A DNA stretch of 64,000 nt from Breoghania sp. (GCF_963674635.1 NZ_OY771475.1:62001-126000); one strand, 5' to 3'; shown: positions 52,575-61,777, counted from the stretch's first letter. Translations and numbers: made by a program. Notes: generated from the letters alone by a model not told the origin.

Positions 52575-53491
52575 AAAACGGATTTTTCGGCTTTCTCGCC
52601 ATCGTCCTCGTGGGTCTCGCCGTGTTGGGCTACATGTCGTTCTTCGTGGTCAACCCGACCCAGCAGGCGCTGGTTCTGCAGTTCGGTGAAATCCGCCGGA
52701 CCGCTCAGGAACCGGGGCTCTATGTGAAGATCCCCTTTATCCAGAACGTGGTGATCCTCGATCACCGCCTGCTGGATCTGAACATGGATTCAAAGGAAGT
52801 CATCGCGGCGGACAAGAAGCGTCTCGTGGTGGATGCCTTCGCCCGCTACAAGATCTCCAACCCCGTGCTGTTCTACCAGACGGTGAACAACGTGCGTGAG
52901 GCGGACCTGCGTCTGTCCACCTTCCTCGACGCCTCGCTGCGTTCGGAACTGGGCCGCGCGCTTTTCACCGACGTGGTGCGCGACCGCCGTGCCGACCTCA
53001 TGGAGGCAATCCGCAAGGATATCGACCGCCGTTCCAACGAGATCGGCGTGAACGTGGTCGATGTGAAGATCCGCCGTGCGGACCTGCCGGAGGCCAACAG
53101 CCAGGCGGTGTTCCGCCGCATGCAGACCGAGCGTCAGCGTGAGGCGACGGAAATCCGTGCCCAGGGTGAAGAACAGGCTCGCCGCATCAAGTCGCGCGCC
53201 GATCGTGACGCCACGGTTCTGGTGGCCGAAGCCAAGCGTGATGCGGAAAAGATCCGTGGTGATGGCGATGCGGAACGTAACCGTATCTTCGCAGAGGCCT
53301 ACAGCAAGGATCCGGAGTTCTTCGCCTTCTACCGGTCCATGCAGGCCTATCTGACCGGCATGAGCTCCGGTGACACGCGGATGATCATTTCGCCGAAGTC
53401 GGACTTCTTCCGCTTTTTCCAGGCTCCCGAAGGCAGGGCGGAAACTCCCGCAGGTTCGGCGGCACCGGCGGCGGCAGCCCCCGGTCAATGA
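52571..53491 (+). CDS. hflC: HflC, membrane protease modulator subunit
   Basis: Partner of HflK in the FtsH-modulating complex. The 306-residue protein has an N-terminal membrane anchor (GFLAIVLVGLAVLGYMSFFVVN), the SPFH domain with QQALVLQFGEIRRTAQEPGLYVKIPFIQNV, and the conserved region VVDVKIRRADLPEANSQAVFRRMQTERQREATEIRAQGEEQA. The C terminus is Ala/Pro-rich. Start and stop overlap hflK and the DUF2065 gene (ATGA at each junction), indicating a translationally coupled operon. Confidence 0.96.
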   Translation: MKNGFFGFLAIVLVGLAVLGYMSFFVVNPTQQALVLQFGEIRRTAQEPGLYVKIPFIQNVVILDHRLLDLNMDSKEVIAADKKRLVVDAFARYKISNPVLFYQTVNNVREADLRLSTFLDASLRSELGRALFTDVVRDRRADLMEAIRKDIDRRSNEIGVNVVDVKIRRADLPEANSQAVFRRMQTERQREATEIRAQGEEQARRIKSRADRDATVLVAEAKRDAEKIRGDGDAERNRIFAEAYSKDPEFFAFYRSMQAYLTGMSSGDTRMIISPKSDFFRFFQAPEGRAETPAGSAAPAAAAPGQ

Positions 53492-53673
53492 ATGACTTCA
53501 TAACGGCGCTCGGGCTGGTATTCGTCATAGAGGGGACCCTCTATGCCCTCCTGCCCGGCGCCCTCAAGCGCATGATGTCCCAGGTGCAGGATGCGCCCGA
53601 CCAGATGCTGCGGCTCGGAGGTCTTGCCGCACTCGGGTTCGGGGTCTTTGTCGTCTGGCTCGTGCGTGGCTGA
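53488..53673 (+). CDS. DUF2065 family small membrane protein
   Basis: A 61-residue protein with two hydrophobic helices (ITALGLVFVIEGTLYALLP and LRLGGLAALGFGVFVVWLV), matching DUF2065. In many proteobacteria DUF2065 genes lie next to hflKC, as here, with a four-base overlap with hflC. The function is unknown; association with the HflKC complex is an inference from synteny. A strong terminator follows. Confidence 0.88.
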   Translation: MNDFITALGLVFVIEGTLYALLPGALKRMMSQVQDAPDQMLRLGGLAALGFGVFVVWLVRG

Positions 53674-53678
53674 AATCC

Positions 53679-53717
53679 CTGTCCCCGCCCGCACTCGCGG
53701 CGGGGGCAGTGCTTTTG
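53679..53717 (+). terminator. rho-independent terminator after hflK-hflC-DUF2065
   Basis: CTGTCCCCGCC (53679-53689) pairs with GGCGGGGGCAG (53699-53709), with one G-U pair, around a 9-base loop, followed by TGCTTTT. It starts 6 bases after the DUF2065 stop and separates this operon from the protease gene. Confidence 0.8.
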
Positions 53718-53937
53718 CGTAAGGGGCGCCCGCGTTGACGCGGACTTGATCCCTGCGGACAGCGGAAGTCACTTTTCCGGCGTATTTCGGGTTTCATTGC
53801 GTCAGACACTTTTCTACTCTTCAGATCGACTGCGCCGGTTTGCGCGCCGGAGGCGAAACCCTCAAGGCGACATCCCTTCCGGCATTGAACAGAATGCCTT
53901 TGTCAGCAAGACACTTCAGTGGATAGGAGAATGGCCT

Positions 53938-55464
53938 ATGGCCTTTAAGGTCCGCACCGGATTCATGGTTCGCAATGCGTCTGCAGCCTGCTTCGCACTC
54001 GCCATGGGCGTCAGCGCCGCCGGCGGCGCCCTTGCGCAGGACTTGACCAAGACCGCCCCTCCGGTTTCCGTGCTCGCAGGTCCCGCATCCGTGGCGGATC
54101 TTGCGGAGAACCTGCTTGATGCGGTGGTCAATATCTCCACCTCGCAGACGGTGGCAGCGCGCCGCTCCGTGCCCATGCCGCAGCTTCCCGAAGGGTCTCC
54201 CTTTCAGGAGTTCTTCGACGAGTTCTTCAACCGTCAGAACAAGGATCAGGATCAGCCGCGGCGTGTTCAGTCGCTGGGCTCCGGTTTCGTGATCGACGGC
54301 AAGGAAGGCATCATCATCACGAACAACCACGTGATCGAGGGCGCCGACGAGATCACCGCCAATTTCAATGACGGCACCAAGCTGACGGCGACGCTGATCG
54401 GGCGGGACAAGAAGACCGACCTGGCGGTGTTGAAGGTGAAGCCGGAAAGCGAGCTGAAGTCGGTGTCCTTCGGCGACAGCGAGAAGCTGCGCGTCGGTGA
54501 CTGGGTGATGGCCATCGGAAACCCCTTCGGGCTCGGTGGAACGGTGACCGTGGGCATCGTGTCGGCGCGCAACCGCGACATCAATTCCGGTCCCTATGAC
54601 AACTTCATCCAGACCGATGCGGCCATCAACCGGGGCAATTCCGGCGGTCCGCTGTTCGACATGTATGGCAATGTCATCGGCATCAACACAGCGATCATCT
54701 CGCCCTCGGGTGGGTCCATCGGCATCGGTTTCGCCATTCCGTCCGATACGGCGACGCGTGTGATCGCGCAGCTTCAGAAATACGGCGAAACGCGTCGCGG
54801 CTGGCTGGGCGTTCGTATCCAGCAGGTCACCGACGAGATCGCGGAAAGCCTCGGCATGGACAAGGCCCGCGGCGCGCTGGTGGCAGGCGTGGATGAAAAC
54901 GGCCCCGCAGGCGAAGCGGCGATCGAGCCGGGTGACGTGATCCTCTCCTTCAACGGTGAGGATGTGCCGGAAATGCGCGAGCTTCCGCGCATCGTTGCCG
55001 ACACCGAGATCGGCAAGGAAGTCGACGTCGTCATCCTGCGCAAGGGCAAGGAGATGACGGTGAAGGTCACGGTCGGACACCTGAAGGAAGGCGACAGCGA
55101 AGACGCTGCGGTGCCCGATGAAGGCGGTTCGGATCAGAATGCGGTCGAACCAGAAGTGATCAGTGCGCTGGGCATGGAATTCGCGGTGCTCGATGATGAA
55201 ACCCGCGAGAAATACAAGATCGATCCGGATGTCACGGGTGTTCTGGTCGATGCGGTCGAGGGCGGCAGTGCTTCGGATGAAAAGCGCATCGTAGCCGGTG
55301 ATGTCATCGTGGAAGTCGGGCAGGAGCCGGTGGAGACCCCGCAGGATGTCGTCAAACAGATCGAGCGTCTGAAAAAGGAAGATCGGCGCACGGCGCTTCT
55401 GTTGCTCTCCAACGCCAGGGGCGAGCTTCGCTTCGTGGCGGTGCGGATCGGCGACGCGCAATAG
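53938..55464 (+). CDS. Do-type periplasmic serine protease (DegP/HtrA family)
   Basis: Periplasmic protease/chaperone for misfolded envelope proteins. ATG at 53938 is preceded by AGGAGA at 7 bases and yields 508 residues with a signal peptide ending about AAGGALAQ (residue 34). The trypsin-like triad is H131 (NNHVIEGAD), D161 (KKTDLAVLKV) and S235 (NRGNSGGPLF). Two PDZ domains follow, beginning near RRGWLGVRIQQV and near AVLDDETREKYKID. The closest description is DegP/MucD-like. It is downstream of hflKC but behind a terminator. Confidence 0.95.
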   Translation: MAFKVRTGFMVRNASAACFALAMGVSAAGGALAQDLTKTAPPVSVLAGPASVADLAENLLDAVVNISTSQTVAARRSVPMPQLPEGSPFQEFFDEFFNRQNKDQDQPRRVQSLGSGFVIDGKEGIIITNNHVIEGADEITANFNDGTKLTATLIGRDKKTDLAVLKVKPESELKSVSFGDSEKLRVGDWVMAIGNPFGLGGTVTVGIVSARNRDINSGPYDNFIQTDAAINRGNSGGPLFDMYGNVIGINTAIISPSGGSIGIGFAIPSDTATRVIAQLQKYGETRRGWLGVRIQQVTDEIAESLGMDKARGALVAGVDENGPAGEAAIEPGDVILSFNGEDVPEMRELPRIVADTEIGKEVDVVILRKGKEMTVKVTVGHLKEGDSEDAAVPDEGGSDQNAVEPEVISALGMEFAVLDDETREKYKIDPDVTGVLVDAVEGGSASDEKRIVAGDVIVEVGQEPVETPQDVVKQIERLKKEDRRTALLLLSNARGELRFVAVRIGDAQ

Positions 55465-55495
55465 GTCTCGCCGACATCGCACAAGCGTGAAAAAG

Positions 55496-55529
55496 AAGGC
55501 CGGTTCCGCAGTGCGGGACCGGCCTTTTG
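55496..55529. terminator. bidirectional terminator between the protease gene and serB
   Basis: AAGGCCGGTTCC and GGGACCGGCCTT (55496-55507 and 55514-55525) form a stem with one mismatch, followed on the plus strand by TTGA within TTTT and on the minus strand by TTCTTTTT. It serves both convergent genes. Confidence 0.85.
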
Positions 55530-55554
55530 ATTGGCAAGGGCAGATTTGCGCAGC

Positions 55555-56454
55555 TTAGTCCGCGCGGAAATCCGCCTCGCAATAGCCTTGCAGGTAAAGA
55601 AGTGCGGTCAGGTCGCCATGGTCGATACGGGCGGCAGCCTGTGCGGCGACCGCGGGCTTGGCGTGGTAGGCGACGCCGAGACCCGCATCGCGGATCATGG
55701 CAAGATCGTTGGCGCCGTCGCCCACCGCCATGGTCTCATGCGCGCCAAGGCCCAGCTCTTCCCTCAGCCGGTGCAGGTGGCTGCGCTTTGCATCCTGACC
55801 GAGGATCGGTTCGCGCACGGTGCCCGCCAGCATGTCGCCGTCGGTTTCCAGCGTGTTGGCGTGGTTTTCGTCAAAGCCGATCGCGGCGGCGATGGCGTTG
55901 GTGAAGTGCGTGAAACCGCCTGAGACCAGCGCGCAGCGCGCGCCATTGGCCTTCATGGTCTGGATCAGGGTACGACCACCCGGCGTCAGCGTGATACGCT
56001 CCGCGATAACGCGATCGATGGTGGCGACCGGCAAGCCCTTCAGCGCGCCGACGCGTTCACGAAGCGCGGGCTCGAACTCGATCTCGCCACGCATGGCGCG
56101 CTCGGTGATCGCCGCGATCTTGTCCTTCAGGCCCAGTTCGGCCGCCAGTTCGTCGATGCATTCCTGGCCGATCATGGTGGAATCCATGTCGGCGAGAAGC
56201 AGGCGCTTGCGTCTCCCATCGCCCTTCTGCACAAAGAGATCGACCGGCTGGCCCGCCAGTGCCTCGCGCAAGGTGGCGGTGAGGGCGGTCATGTCGGCGA
56301 TGCCCGTTCCATCGAAGGGAATATCTGCCGCCACGCCGGGCTTCAGGAGGCTCGCCTCACCTGCACCGGGCAACAACCGGGCGCTGCGCGCGACAAGGGC
56401 GGAATCAACGGCGGGCTCTGCGGGATTGGAGATGAGCGTTGCGACGTGTGACAT
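55555..56454 (-). CDS. serB: SerB, phosphoserine phosphatase
   Basis: HAD-superfamily cytoplasmic phosphatase, the last step of serine synthesis. The 299-residue product has an N-terminal regulatory-type region (about 1-80) and the catalytic domain with the nucleophile motif LLLADMDSTMIGQECIDELA (D89 and D91), the SGGFTHF motif II and VGDGANDLAMI motif IV. Start 56454 (MSHVATLISN) was chosen to match family N termini. Its start codon shares bases with a possible ATG of the divergent miaA gene. Confidence 0.95.
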   Translation of the reverse strand: MSHVATLISNPAEPAVDSALVARSARLLPGAGEASLLKPGVAADIPFDGTGIADMTALTATLREALAGQPVDLFVQKGDGRRKRLLLADMDSTMIGQECIDELAAELGLKDKIAAITERAMRGEIEFEPALRERVGALKGLPVATIDRVIAERITLTPGGRTLIQTMKANGARCALVSGGFTHFTNAIAAAIGFDENHANTLETDGDMLAGTVREPILGQDAKRSHLHRLREELGLGAHETMAVGDGANDLAMIRDAGLGVAYHAKPAVAAQAAARIDHGDLTALLYLQGYCEADFRAD

Positions 56455-56473
56455 GAAGGATCCGATTGAGACA

Positions 56474-57406
56474 ATGGGCCGGGCGCGTGCGGTTCTGATA
56501 GCTGGCCCGACGGCAAGCGGCAAGTCGGCTTTCGCGCTGGCGATTGCCCGCGCGTGCCGGGGCGTGATCGTCAATGCCGACAGCATGCAGATCTATCGCG
56601 AAATGCGCGTGCTGTCCGCCCGCCCGTCTGCGGAGGAAGAAGCCGGGATCGAGCACCGGCTTTACGGCCATGTCAGCGTGCGCGAGCCCTATTCCGTCGG
56701 GCGCTGGCGCGACGAAGCGGAGGCTGTCCTGGCGGAATTGCGCGCGCGCGATGTGCCGGCCATCGTGGTGGGCGGCACGGGGCTCTATTTCAAGGCACTG
56801 AGCGAGGGGCTCTCCCCGGTGCCGCCAGTGGATGAGGCGGTGCGGGCTCATTGGCGCGGGCTTGCGGGGGAGGTTGGCGCGGCTGCGCTCCATGCAGAGC
56901 TTGAAAAGCGCGATCCCGTCATGGCCGCGGCGCTGGAGCCCACGGATGCGCAGCGCATTCTCCGTGCGCTGGAGGTGGTCGAATCGACCGGGCGGTCGCT
57001 GGCCGATTGGCAAGCCCAGGTGGGCGCGCCGCTGGTTGGGGACGATGCGCTCAGGCTCGTCATCGCGCCCGAAAGGGCATGGCTTCATGCGCGCATCAAT
57101 GCCCGCTTTGAGGCGATGGTGGCGGAAGGCGGGCTGGAGGAAGCCCGCGCATTGGCGCAAATGAAGCTCGATCCGGCCATGCCCGCGTGGAAGGCTATCG
57201 GTGTGCGGCCGCTTGCCGAAGCCGCAATGGGCGAGCGCGATCTGAGTGAGGCCATCGAACGCGCCAAGACCGACACGCGCCGCTATGCCAAGCGGCAGGA
57301 GACCTGGTTTCGCAATCAGATGGGCGACTGGCCGCGCGTGACGCCCGCGGAGGTCGAGGAAACCGCCGCGCGTGTCGCGACGGCTCTCGGAGGCGCAGGC
57401 CGGTGA
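56474..57406 (+). CDS. miaA: MiaA, tRNA dimethylallyltransferase
   Basis: Enzyme that adds the isopentenyl group to A37 of tRNAs reading UNN codons. The 310-residue product has the P-loop GPTASGKS at 11-18, VIVNADSMQIYREM, PAIVVGGTGLYFKALSEGL and the C-terminal RRYAKRQETWFRNQ motif. ATG at 56474 gives the standard N terminus. An in-frame ATG at 56453 would overlap the divergent serB start. The stop overlaps the GTG start of the DUF123 gene. Confidence 0.95.
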   Translation: MGRARAVLIAGPTASGKSAFALAIARACRGVIVNADSMQIYREMRVLSARPSAEEEAGIEHRLYGHVSVREPYSVGRWRDEAEAVLAELRARDVPAIVVGGTGLYFKALSEGLSPVPPVDEAVRAHWRGLAGEVGAAALHAELEKRDPVMAAALEPTDAQRILRALEVVESTGRSLADWQAQVGAPLVGDDALRLVIAPERAWLHARINARFEAMVAEGGLEEARALAQMKLDPAMPAWKAIGVRPLAEAAMGERDLSEAIERAKTDTRRYAKRQETWFRNQMGDWPRVTPAEVEETAARVATALGGAGR

Positions 57407-57849
57407 AAGTGCCGGAGGACTTGCGGGAAGGATGTCTCGGTTCCCCCTGGATCACGCAGCGCACCGCGCCGCGCAGGCTGTCGCAGGCACCGGGAGCCTA
57501 TGTGCTTCTGATCCGCTTGGGGCGCCGCCTCGCCATCGATTTGCCGCGTCTCGGCAATCCGGTTCTGGAGCGCGGCTGGTATGCCTACTGCGGCAGTGCT
57601 CATGGGCCCGGCGGAATACGCGCGCGGGTCTTGAGGCACATGCGCAAAGACAAGAAGGTCCGCTGGCATGTGGACCGACTAACCGTCGCGGCCAGTGAGG
57701 TCCGCGCAGCCACATTCTTCGACATGAGCGAATGCGATCTGGTCGCCCGGCTGCTTGAGGTGGGGTTCACGGTGCCGGTCGCCGGGTTTGGAAGTACGGA
57801 CTGCGAAAGCTGCCCGGCGCATCTGTTGCGCTGGCCGCAGATCGGGTGA
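57403..57849 (+). CDS. DUF123 (GIY-YIG-related) protein
   Basis: A 148-residue protein matching the DUF123 pattern: PGAYVLLIRLGRRLAIDL, then RGWYAYCGSAHGPGGIRARVLRHMRKDKKVRWHVDRLT, and a C-terminal cysteine pair in DCESCPAHLLRW. DUF123 is distantly related to GIY-YIG nucleases and is found alone or fused to endonuclease III; catalytic activity is not established. The GTG start overlaps the miaA stop (GTGA), so it is translationally coupled. Confidence 0.85.
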   Translation: MKVPEDLREGCLGSPWITQRTAPRRLSQAPGAYVLLIRLGRRLAIDLPRLGNPVLERGWYAYCGSAHGPGGIRARVLRHMRKDKKVRWHVDRLTVAASEVRAATFFDMSECDLVARLLEVGFTVPVAGFGSTDCESCPAHLLRWPQIG

Positions 57850-57898
57850 CGTCGCAAACTGCGACGAGTACTGGGTTCACCCGTTCCCGGGAGGCGGG

Positions 57899-58648
57899 TC
57901 AGGCGGCAGGTGGCTCCACGAAGACGGCTTCGATCGTTGCCTGATCCATGATCCGCCATTCGCCCGGCGCAAGATCGTCCGGCAAGGTCAGGCCGCCGAT
58001 ACGGTCACGGTGAAGCGTCTCCACGTGGTTGCCGACGGCGGCGAACATGCGCCGGACCTGATGGTAGCGCCCTTCGGTCACGCTGAGGCGGGCGGTCGTC
58101 TCGTCCACGACATCGAGAATGGCGGGGGCAAGCGGCTTGTCCTCGCCCTCAAGCATCAAGGTGCCTGACGCGAAGACCTCGCCCTCGTTGCCTTTCAAAG
58201 GTCGCGCGAGCGTTGCCACATAGCGTTTGGCGACGTGGTTCTTCGGGGAAATGATCCTGTGCAGCAGGGTGCCGTCATCGGTCAGCAGGATGAGGCCGGA
58301 GGTTTCCTTGTCGAGCCGTCCGACGGTGGAAAGCGCCGGGTCGCGCCGCCGCCAGCGTTCCGGCAGCAGGGAATAGATGAGTGGGCCGGCTTCCTTGTGT
58401 GAGCACGTCACGCCTTCCGGCTTGTTCAGCATGAGGGCGACGCCGGGCAGCGGGTCGAGCGGTTCGCCGTCGATCTGCATGCGTTCGGGCAGGTCAGCGT
58501 CCAGGGCGATGCGGCCATCGGCCTTGCGCAGTTCCGCACCGTCGAAAACGATCCGGCCGGAACGCGCCAGTATCTGGATCTCGCGGCGTGAGCCGTAGCC
58601 GAGATTGGCGAGAAGCTTGTCGAGACGGATCGCCTTTGCCTTGCTCAT
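57899..58648 (-). CDS. rsuA: RsuA-family pseudouridine synthase
   Basis: RNA pseudouridine synthase of 249 residues, probably modifying 16S rRNA at U516. The N-terminal S4 domain is IRLDKLLANLGYGSRREIQILARSGRIVFDG. The catalytic domain has the aspartate in VGRLDKETSGLILLTDDG and RLSVTEGRYHQVRRMFAAVGN near the C terminus, the RsuA/RluB family motif. The start overlaps the stop of the upstream rsmC-like gene by four bases, so the two rRNA-modification genes are coupled. Confidence 0.92.
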   Translation of the reverse strand: MSKAKAIRLDKLLANLGYGSRREIQILARSGRIVFDGAELRKADGRIALDADLPERMQIDGEPLDPLPGVALMLNKPEGVTCSHKEAGPLIYSLLPERWRRRDPALSTVGRLDKETSGLILLTDDGTLLHRIISPKNHVAKRYVATLARPLKGNEGEVFASGTLMLEGEDKPLAPAILDVVDETTARLSVTEGRYHQVRRMFAAVGNHVETLHRDRIGGLTLPDDLAPGEWRIMDQATIEAVFVEPPAA

Positions 58649-59550
58649 TTGCGGGCCTCGAAGAGTTTGAAGCCCGCGATCTCGCCGCGCGGCTCCACGC
58701 GGGAAAAGACATCGCGCAAGGGCGCTTCATAGGGCAGGTGACGATTGGCGGTCAGCCACAACACGCCCCCCTTGCGCAGGGCTGCGCTGGCGCGGCGGAT
58801 GAAGACCTGACCGAGTGTGCGGTTTTCGTTCCCGGCATCGTGGAAAGGCGGGTTCATGACCACGAAATCGAGCCCGGAAGGCAACGTGCCCATGCGGATA
58901 TCGGCCCAATGGGCGGCCACGCGCGGGTCCTCGATATTGCGCCGTGAGGCCTCCACCGCGCGCCGGTCGATGTCATAAAGGTCAAGCTGCGTGACGTCCT
59001 TCGAGGTCAGCACATGTTTGGCCAGAATGCCGAGGCCAGACCCGAAATCCGCGCCACGTCCTGAAAGCGGCGGCAGGACTTCCAGAAGAGCCGCGCTTCC
59101 CGGATCCATCCGGTTCCACGAGAAGATGCCGGGCTGGGTCCACAGGCCAAGCTTTTCATCGAAGCGCAAGCTGCCTCGCGCAATCGCCGTCTCCAGCCCC
59201 TCAAGCGTCTCGGGCCGGGTTCCCGTGCAGATGCGGTGATGGTGGCGCGAGGTTTTGCTGAAGTCTGTGCCGAAGCCCTTCAGCTCCTTGGCAAGACGGC
59301 TGCCGCCGCGGTCCTTCGGCGCCAGAATGGTGAAGGGCGCGCCGGGCTTCAGCGCGCGCAGGCCATGCGCCAGGGCGAAGGCGCGTTCGTCCGTGCCGGG
59401 AGGCGCGAGCATGATCAGGTCGTCGAGCGCGGCATCGGCCAAGGTTTCGAGGGGCTGTGCGCCGGGCACGAGCGGGGACAGCTGCAGCGCGTGCGGCGAA
59501 ATTTCGACGAGTTCGCGCGGTGGGGCGCCATAAAGGCCGTTCTCAATCAT
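58645..59550 (-). CDS. RsmC-like class I methyltransferase
   Basis: SAM-dependent methyltransferase of 301 residues, probably acting on 16S rRNA guanine N2. An N-terminal domain (about 1-135) precedes the SAM loop DFGSGLGILAKH (168-180), the acidic motif LDLYDIDRRAVEASRRNI and the amino-methylating NPPF motif (233-236, in VVMNPPFHDAG). Two-domain size is as in RsmC (E. coli 343 residues). Start 59550 (MIENGLYGAPP) was chosen over an in-frame start 15 codons upstream. Confidence 0.87.
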   Translation of the reverse strand: MIENGLYGAPPRELVEISPHALQLSPLVPGAQPLETLADAALDDLIMLAPPGTDERAFALAHGLRALKPGAPFTILAPKDRGGSRLAKELKGFGTDFSKTSRHHHRICTGTRPETLEGLETAIARGSLRFDEKLGLWTQPGIFSWNRMDPGSAALLEVLPPLSGRGADFGSGLGILAKHVLTSKDVTQLDLYDIDRRAVEASRRNIEDPRVAAHWADIRMGTLPSGLDFVVMNPPFHDAGNENRTLGQVFIRRASAALRKGGVLWLTANRHLPYEAPLRDVFSRVEPRGEIAGFKLFEARK

Positions 59551-59639
59551 GTGTATCAGTTGGATCCGTTCTCTGCGGACGTGGTGATTTGCCAAGCCGA
59601 CTGAAATCTTTAGGCGAATTCTTCAGTCGCGTAAAACAG

Positions 59640-59797
59640 ACAATTATTTCCCATGTAAACATAATTGTTGATCGTATGTGTCACGTCAAATTGATCGTAA
59701 TATTCTGGAGGTAAGCAATAAACTGTATGAATATATCTGCATAGAAAATGAATAAGTATATTATAAATATTAAATATATTACACAGGGAATGGTTCG
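59640..59797 (+). promoter_or_regulatory. AT-rich leader of the orphan secreted protein gene
   Basis: This stretch is strongly A/T-biased in a GC-rich window. It contains an inverted repeat ACAATTAT/ATAATTGT (59640-59647 and 59661-59668), a 9-base direct repeat TTGATCGTA (59668-59676 and 59691-59699), several TATAAAT/TATATT-like boxes at 59755-59780 and an AGGGA ribosome site before the ATG at 59798. It probably holds a promoter and operator; its composition may indicate foreign origin. Confidence 0.45.
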
Positions 59798-61741
59798 ATG
59801 TTTCCATTTAGATCAAGGATATCGATACAGTTTTCGTTATTGGCATTCTTTATGTCGGTCGCCGTGGGAATTGTTGGCGGGTTGTCTCCAGCCGCCGCGC
59901 GATGGGATGGGCTTCGCACGAAAGAGGATGCGGGGACGCTGCGCTGTGTCATCACAGGGCCGATCAGGCCTGTCTCGGCCAGCACGTCATCTTCGCCGCC
60001 ATCGGCGTTCGCAGCGGGCGTCGTCGATGTGCTCGTCGAAGACGATGGCGGCGCGATGGTGGCGCGCATTGCGCAAGTCGACATCGGGATCTGGACGGCC
60101 ACGGAGGCCGGGGACGCCGACAGGGTCTATCAGATCTACCTCGATCCCGTCGCAGCTTCTCCCTCCCAGCCATTGCAACACGGCAGGCTTCAGATCCGGG
60201 TGCCGGCTCTTGCCTTGACCATCGCGACCGATGAGGCTTCGAGCCGTCCCTATGCAGCCGCAACGGTTCTGCTGGCCGGAAGCCTCAATCGCGGGCGTCT
60301 CGCCGGGCAGTTGCGTGTCGCGCTTCCCCGCGAGAGCGGAACGGCTCCCAAGGTCTTTGTCCTCGACGCGCTGCAATGCTCGGCGCGCTGGCCGAGCGCG
60401 CGGTTGCAGATTGAGGTCATGCGCGATGGAAAACCCTATCCGGTGGATGTGGAAATATCCGACGGTCGCTTCCGGCGGTCGTGGAAGGGGATCACGCGGC
60501 TCGATGAAATCGTGCCGAGTTACGCGACCTATCGTCTGCGCTGGTCCCTGCCGGCGGATACCGGGGCAAAGGGGGCGGCCGGGGTGCCGCGGATGGTCAC
60601 CGACATCATTCCAAGGCTCATCATCGCTCCCGGCGACGTCGCGCGCCTGACGGTCAATCCCTTCGATCCGGCGGGCATGAAACCCGTGGCGCCGGTCATG
60701 TTGGCGTCGGAAAACGGGGCGAAGACGGAGGTCAGCTACACTCGGGAGGTCTCACCGGACGGGTCCGTGGCGCTACAGGTCGATATTTCCGGCCGACCGG
60801 GATCTTTCGTCATGCTTGATTCACTGTCCGGCGTTGCCGGCGCCACCCGTGACGGTCAGGACCAGCGCGACGGGTTCACCTCGCCGCTTGGTCCCTTGCA
60901 GGCGAGCTGCAACGTCAAGGGTGGTCCTCCCGGGGTTGCCGGCAATCTGAAACAGGCTCCGGCGACGAACGTCCCTGGTGGCGAAGGTGGAGCCCCGCCG
61001 GACCCTGACAATGGCGGGACCGGCGGAAGCGGCAGCGGTGGCGGCGGTGGGCCCTGTTCGTCGACGGCGGACAACAATACCTGCGACCAGAACTACTGCG
61101 CCATCATTCCGCCGTCGGGGAAACTCACGCTGAAGGCCCGGGCAACGCCGATCCCGACGGGTCAGCGCGAGATCGCCCTGGGCGCATTTCTCCACAACGG
61201 GGCGTCCCACATTCCTCAGCAGGTGGTGTTGCACAAGGGGCTGAACGGTCCGGTTGTCGAGGACCGGATCCTGCCCGCAGGGCCGTTCATCGTGGAGCGC
61301 GGCGCCTATGTTCTGCGCGTTCCCGTCGGGGCGGGCGGGCGGCCGTCCTATGACCTGCCGATCGCGATCGATGCCGCAAACCGGCGGATCACCCAAGTCC
61401 AGGTGGATGCGCCAACGCTTGCGCAACTGATGAACGAAGGTGTGCGGCTGGTTGCCGATGTCAGATTGGGGGAGGCAGCGCGGGCGATCGACAGTTATCG
61501 GCTTCCAGATGCGCTGATGGCCGAGACGCTTGCAGACGACACGGGCTGGCTGGCGGCTTGCGCGCCCAAGGGCGCAGCGATCAGGGAGGTCAAGCAGGCG
61601 CCTGTCGGCGGCGGGGGCGCACCCCTGCCCGAGCCGAAGGCGAGCCTCGTGCGTTTCGAGGCGGGAGGCCTCGCTTGCACGACCGTCGCAGTGCCGAGCG
61701 GACATGTCCTGAGCACGTTCGTCTTGCAGGCACAGCCTTAA
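59798..61741 (+). CDS. orphan secreted protein of unknown function
   Basis: A 647-residue exported protein. The signal peptide is visible (SLLAFFMSVAVGIVGGLSPAAA, cleavage about residue 34). The mature part has an N-terminal beta-rich region (about 40-370), a Gly/Pro-rich linker (about 374-419), a cysteine cluster (C420, C429, C434), and a C-terminal region (about 437-647) that looks beta-rich. There are eight cysteines in total (50, 194, 371, 420, 429, 434, 588, 627), an even number compatible with disulfides. No catalytic motif or membrane segment is seen. I recognise no family. It is a lone gene. Confidence 0.8.
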   Translation: MFPFRSRISIQFSLLAFFMSVAVGIVGGLSPAAARWDGLRTKEDAGTLRCVITGPIRPVSASTSSSPPSAFAAGVVDVLVEDDGGAMVARIAQVDIGIWTATEAGDADRVYQIYLDPVAASPSQPLQHGRLQIRVPALALTIATDEASSRPYAAATVLLAGSLNRGRLAGQLRVALPRESGTAPKVFVLDALQCSARWPSARLQIEVMRDGKPYPVDVEISDGRFRRSWKGITRLDEIVPSYATYRLRWSLPADTGAKGAAGVPRMVTDIIPRLIIAPGDVARLTVNPFDPAGMKPVAPVMLASENGAKTEVSYTREVSPDGSVALQVDISGRPGSFVMLDSLSGVAGATRDGQDQRDGFTSPLGPLQASCNVKGGPPGVAGNLKQAPATNVPGGEGGAPPDPDNGGTGGSGSGGGGGPCSSTADNNTCDQNYCAIIPPSGKLTLKARATPIPTGQREIALGAFLHNGASHIPQQVVLHKGLNGPVVEDRILPAGPFIVERGAYVLRVPVGAGGRPSYDLPIAIDAANRRITQVQVDAPTLAQLMNEGVRLVADVRLGEAARAIDSYRLPDALMAETLADDTGWLAACAPKGAAIREVKQAPVGGGGAPLPEPKASLVRFEAGGLACTTVAVPSGHVLSTFVLQAQP

Positions 61742-61777
61742 GGGAAAAGTCGGTCAAATATCGAGTATCTGCACAGA

